Shown here piece by piece: positions 5,615 to 7,557 of a stretch of 7,557 nt of DNA. The translations under genes were made by a program, and so were the position numbers. The stretch is from NCBI GenBank assembly GCA_047615875.1, contig JBLHGU010000242.1, positions 1-7,557 on the forward strand, read 5' to 3'. Position 1 is the stretch's first letter. Each line of letters begins with the position of its first letter. The DNA is from JBLHGU01 sp047615875 (lineage in GTDB: Bacteria > Pseudomonadota > Gammaproteobacteria > Arenicellales > CAJQKF01). Below the pieces are notes generated by a model that saw only the letters and a list, made by a program, of their open reading frames with translations, made no database searches and was not told the DNA's origin.

Positions 5615-7557
5615 TCAATCCTCTTTTTTGTGACGATGTGTCACCGCGCGAGCCGCGCCAGCTTTGAGTAATGCATCCGCAATTAGTGCGAGACAGGCGA
5701 CACAGAGTCCCGCAACTATCCCCTGACCTACCAGAGACCGATTGAGTGCAATGAGTATTTCCTGACCCAGATCCTTGGTTCCGACCAGGGCTGCAATAAT
5801 TAACATTGAAAATGCCATCATGATGGTTTGATTGACACCGATCAATAGCGTGGGCAGCGCTGCTGGAAAACGGATCCAGCGCAAAGTTTGCCAACGGGTG
5901 CAGCCAGAAATCTGAGCCGCTTCCAGTCGTGCCAGCGGAACCTGGCTCATACCGATCATCGCATAGCGAATGGCGGGTGCCGTGGCATAAAGTGTTACCG
6001 CTATAACCGCTGATACATCACCGATCCTGAATAGCATGACTGCGGGTAACAGATACACCAGCGTAGGCAGGGTCTGCAGCGTATCGAGTGACAGATTGGC
6101 GGCCGTTTGTAATTGCGGGCGTGAAGCCAACCAGAATCCCACGGGGAAGCCCATGATGACCGCAAGCGTTACGGATATTAAGATCAAATAGAGTGAGTTC
6201 ATCGCAGGACCCCAGTAACCAGTCATCACGATAGCCAGCGCCAGCGCCGCACAATAAATAGCGAGTCGCGCACCACCCAGAGCATAAGCACCTATGGCGA
6301 GCAGACCAATCATCATAGTCCAGGGTGCCGCAGCTAGCGCATCTCGAAAAGGGCGCATGACTTCGAGTAGTGCAAAAGTTCTAAATGCATCTAATACATC
6401 AAACCATTCGATATTTATCCAGGTGACAAGATCGTTCCAGAACGCAGCTGTTGAGATTACATAATCTTTGGGCCAGGCCTGGACCGGATCGAACATGTAC
6501 GCGATACCTGTGGCGACCACTAGCCACAAGCCAACCAGCTTCCAGATCGGCCATTGTCCAGGCTCACGATGTTTGCCATGCGCTGCTCTTTTCGCCACTG
6601 CCTGACTGATTCGATCAAGAATAATAGCGAGCGCTACTATGCCCATACCAGCTTCAAGACCACTACCAATATCGAGCTTCCGCAAAGCTTTTAAAACATC
6701 GAAGCCGAGGCCGCCTGCACCAATCATGGAGGCAATAATGACCATGTTAAGCGTCATCATGATTGACTGGTTTAGTCCCACTGCAATTTTGGCCAGTGCC
6801 GTCGGTAGCTGTACCTGCCATAACAACTGACGTTGAGTGCAACCGGTCATGCGGCCGCATTCGATTGTTTCGGCCGGAACCGATTTTAATGCGAGAACCG
6901 TATTGTGGACCATTGGCGGAAGCGCATAGGCAACGGTCGCCACCAGGGCGGCACTGGGGCCATAGCCAAACAACAGGAGTGTCGGAATCAGGTAAGCGAA
7001 AATGGGAACTGTTTGCATGACGTTCATGATGCCGCGAGTGACGTTCTCTACATGTGCGCTGCGGAAAGACCAGATACCCAGTGCCAGGCCTAGCAGCGTC
7101 GCCAATGTGACACTGACCAAAACATTCGACAAGGTGATCATGGCGTTTTGCCAAAGACCGAAAAGTACTAGAAATGCGACGCAAATGGATGTGGTCAGTG
7201 CCAGTGCAGAACCACCAAAACGATGGGCCACAATAATGGCAGCCCCGCCGAGAGCCAGCCAGGAAAGCGGAGGTATCGATTGAGTGACATCGAGACCGCG
7301 CCCTTTAAACGTTCCCTCGGCAAGGACCACAACGGCTGCTTCGATTGGTTTATCAATTAATTCGGCAAAACCCCGAGTAATTTCCTGGACCGCAATACCG
7401 CCGATAGAAGCTTCCCGCGCGAACCAGGTGAGTGAGCCCCCGACAATGTCGGAAACCGGAAACACCAGCCAGTCAGGAATAATCGAGAGCCAGCCCGGTC
7501 CTAAATTTGTGATTAAGACAGTAGCGACTATTGCTACTACCCATTTGAATGGTGAGC
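5615..7557 (-). CDS. proW: Glycine betaine-type ABC transporter permease with two fused permease domains (5' end outside window)
   Basis: The inner-membrane channel of a ProU-like importer. The frame is open to the right edge: 30 further residues, including a hydrophobic stretch WVVAIVATVLITNLG, precede the GTG at 7465, so that GTG is not the start. In the 646 visible residues (first full codon at 7555) there are two complete permease units. Unit 1 runs from about 139 (MITLSNVLVSVTLATLLGL) to the coupling-loop motif ECGRMTGCT near 232-240 and NMVIIASMIGAGGLG near 284. Unit 2 runs from about 452 (MNSLYLILISVTLAVIMGF) to LEAAQISGCT near 544-553 and SMLIIAALVGTKDLG near 597. Between them is a charged linker (about 320-340) and more hydrophobic helices. 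E. coli ProW has a single such unit in about 350 residues and acts as a dimer; here one chain can form the whole channel. Unit 2 has lost the IGAGGLG glycines (VGTKDLG). It is followed after four bases by proV. A substrate-binding protein is not seen. Confidence 0.92.
   Translation of the reverse strand, partial: SPFKWVVAIVATVLITNLGPGWLSIIPDWLVFPVSDIVGGSLTWFAREASIGGIAVQEITRGFAELIDKPIEAAVVVLAEGTFKGRGLDVTQSIPPLSWLALGGAAIIVAHRFGGSALALTTSICVAFLVLFGLWQNAMITLSNVLVSVTLATLLGLALGIWSFRSAHVENVTRGIMNVMQTVPIFAYLIPTLLLFGYGPSAALVATVAYALPPMVHNTVLALKSVPAETIECGRMTGCTQRQLLWQVQLPTALAKIAVGLNQSIMMTLNMVIIASMIGAGGLGFDVLKALRKLDIGSGLEAGMGIVALAIILDRISQAVAKRAAHGKHREPGQWPIWKLVGLWLVVATGIAYMFDPVQAWPKDYVISTAAFWNDLVTWINIEWFDVLDAFRTFALLEVMRPFRDALAAAPWTMMIGLLAIGAYALGGARLAIYCAALALAIVMTGYWGPAMNSLYLILISVTLAVIMGFPVGFWLASRPQLQTAANLSLDTLQTLPTLVYLLPAVMLFRIGDVSAVIAVTLYATAPAIRYAMIGMSQVPLARLEAAQISGCTRWQTLRWIRFPAALPTLLIGVNQTIMMAFSMLIIAALVGTKDLGQEILIALNRSLVGQGIVAGLCVACLALIADALLKAGAARAVTHRHKKED
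5619..5624 (-). promoter_or_regulatory. Ribosome binding site of proV inside the end of proW
   Basis: AGAGGA lies eight bases before the proV ATG and within the last codons of the permease gene, so ribosomes finishing the permease can restart on proV. This supports the chosen proV start and a shared transcript. Confidence 0.65.

Overview
The window looks like proteobacterial chromosome, most likely from an environmental or marine-type gammaproteobacterium. This placement is inferred from the style of the BetA-like, ProV and ProW proteins and is not proven. No rRNA, tRNA, CRISPR array or origin is visible.

Layout: (1) Positions 2-883, plus strand, hold the C-terminal two-thirds of a GlpD-like FAD-dependent oxidoreductase that starts before the window. 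(2) Positions 884-1780 hold no intact gene and are a scrapyard of insertion-sequence debris. This comprises an IS91-type transposase fragment (about 920-1200), an unassigned stretch with a 16-bp inverted repeat (1286-1345), and the first ~80 codons of an integrase-type transposase (1528-1770) that stops abruptly next to the following gene. (3) From 1781 to the right edge everything is on the minus strand, so transcription runs right to left: proW-like tandem permease (runs off the right edge), proV-like ATPase, a proline-iminopeptidase-type alpha/beta hydrolase, and a betA-like choline dehydrogenase.

How the genes fit together: the ABC permease and ATPase would import a quaternary amine such as glycine betaine, choline or proline betaine. 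The GMC oxidoreductase would oxidise choline toward betaine aldehyde. The hydrolase between them may release an amine or amino acid from an amide or peptide, but its substrate is unknown. A substrate-binding protein is not in the window and may lie beyond 7557. No BetB aldehyde dehydrogenase or BetI regulator is present here.

Main oddities: the betA-like frame is complete through its FAD-binding N-terminus but has no ATG, GTG or TTG there. A good ribosome binding site sits six bases before an ATA codon exactly where the start should be. ProW carries two complete permease domains in one chain. The GlpD-like protein departs from the family at conserved active-site-region motifs. Base composition shifts from GC-rich on the left (721-780: 41 of 60 G+C) to much lower in the betaine cluster (2221-2280: 26 of 60; 6721-6780: 25 of 60), with the transposase debris at the boundary, which suggests separate histories for the two sides.
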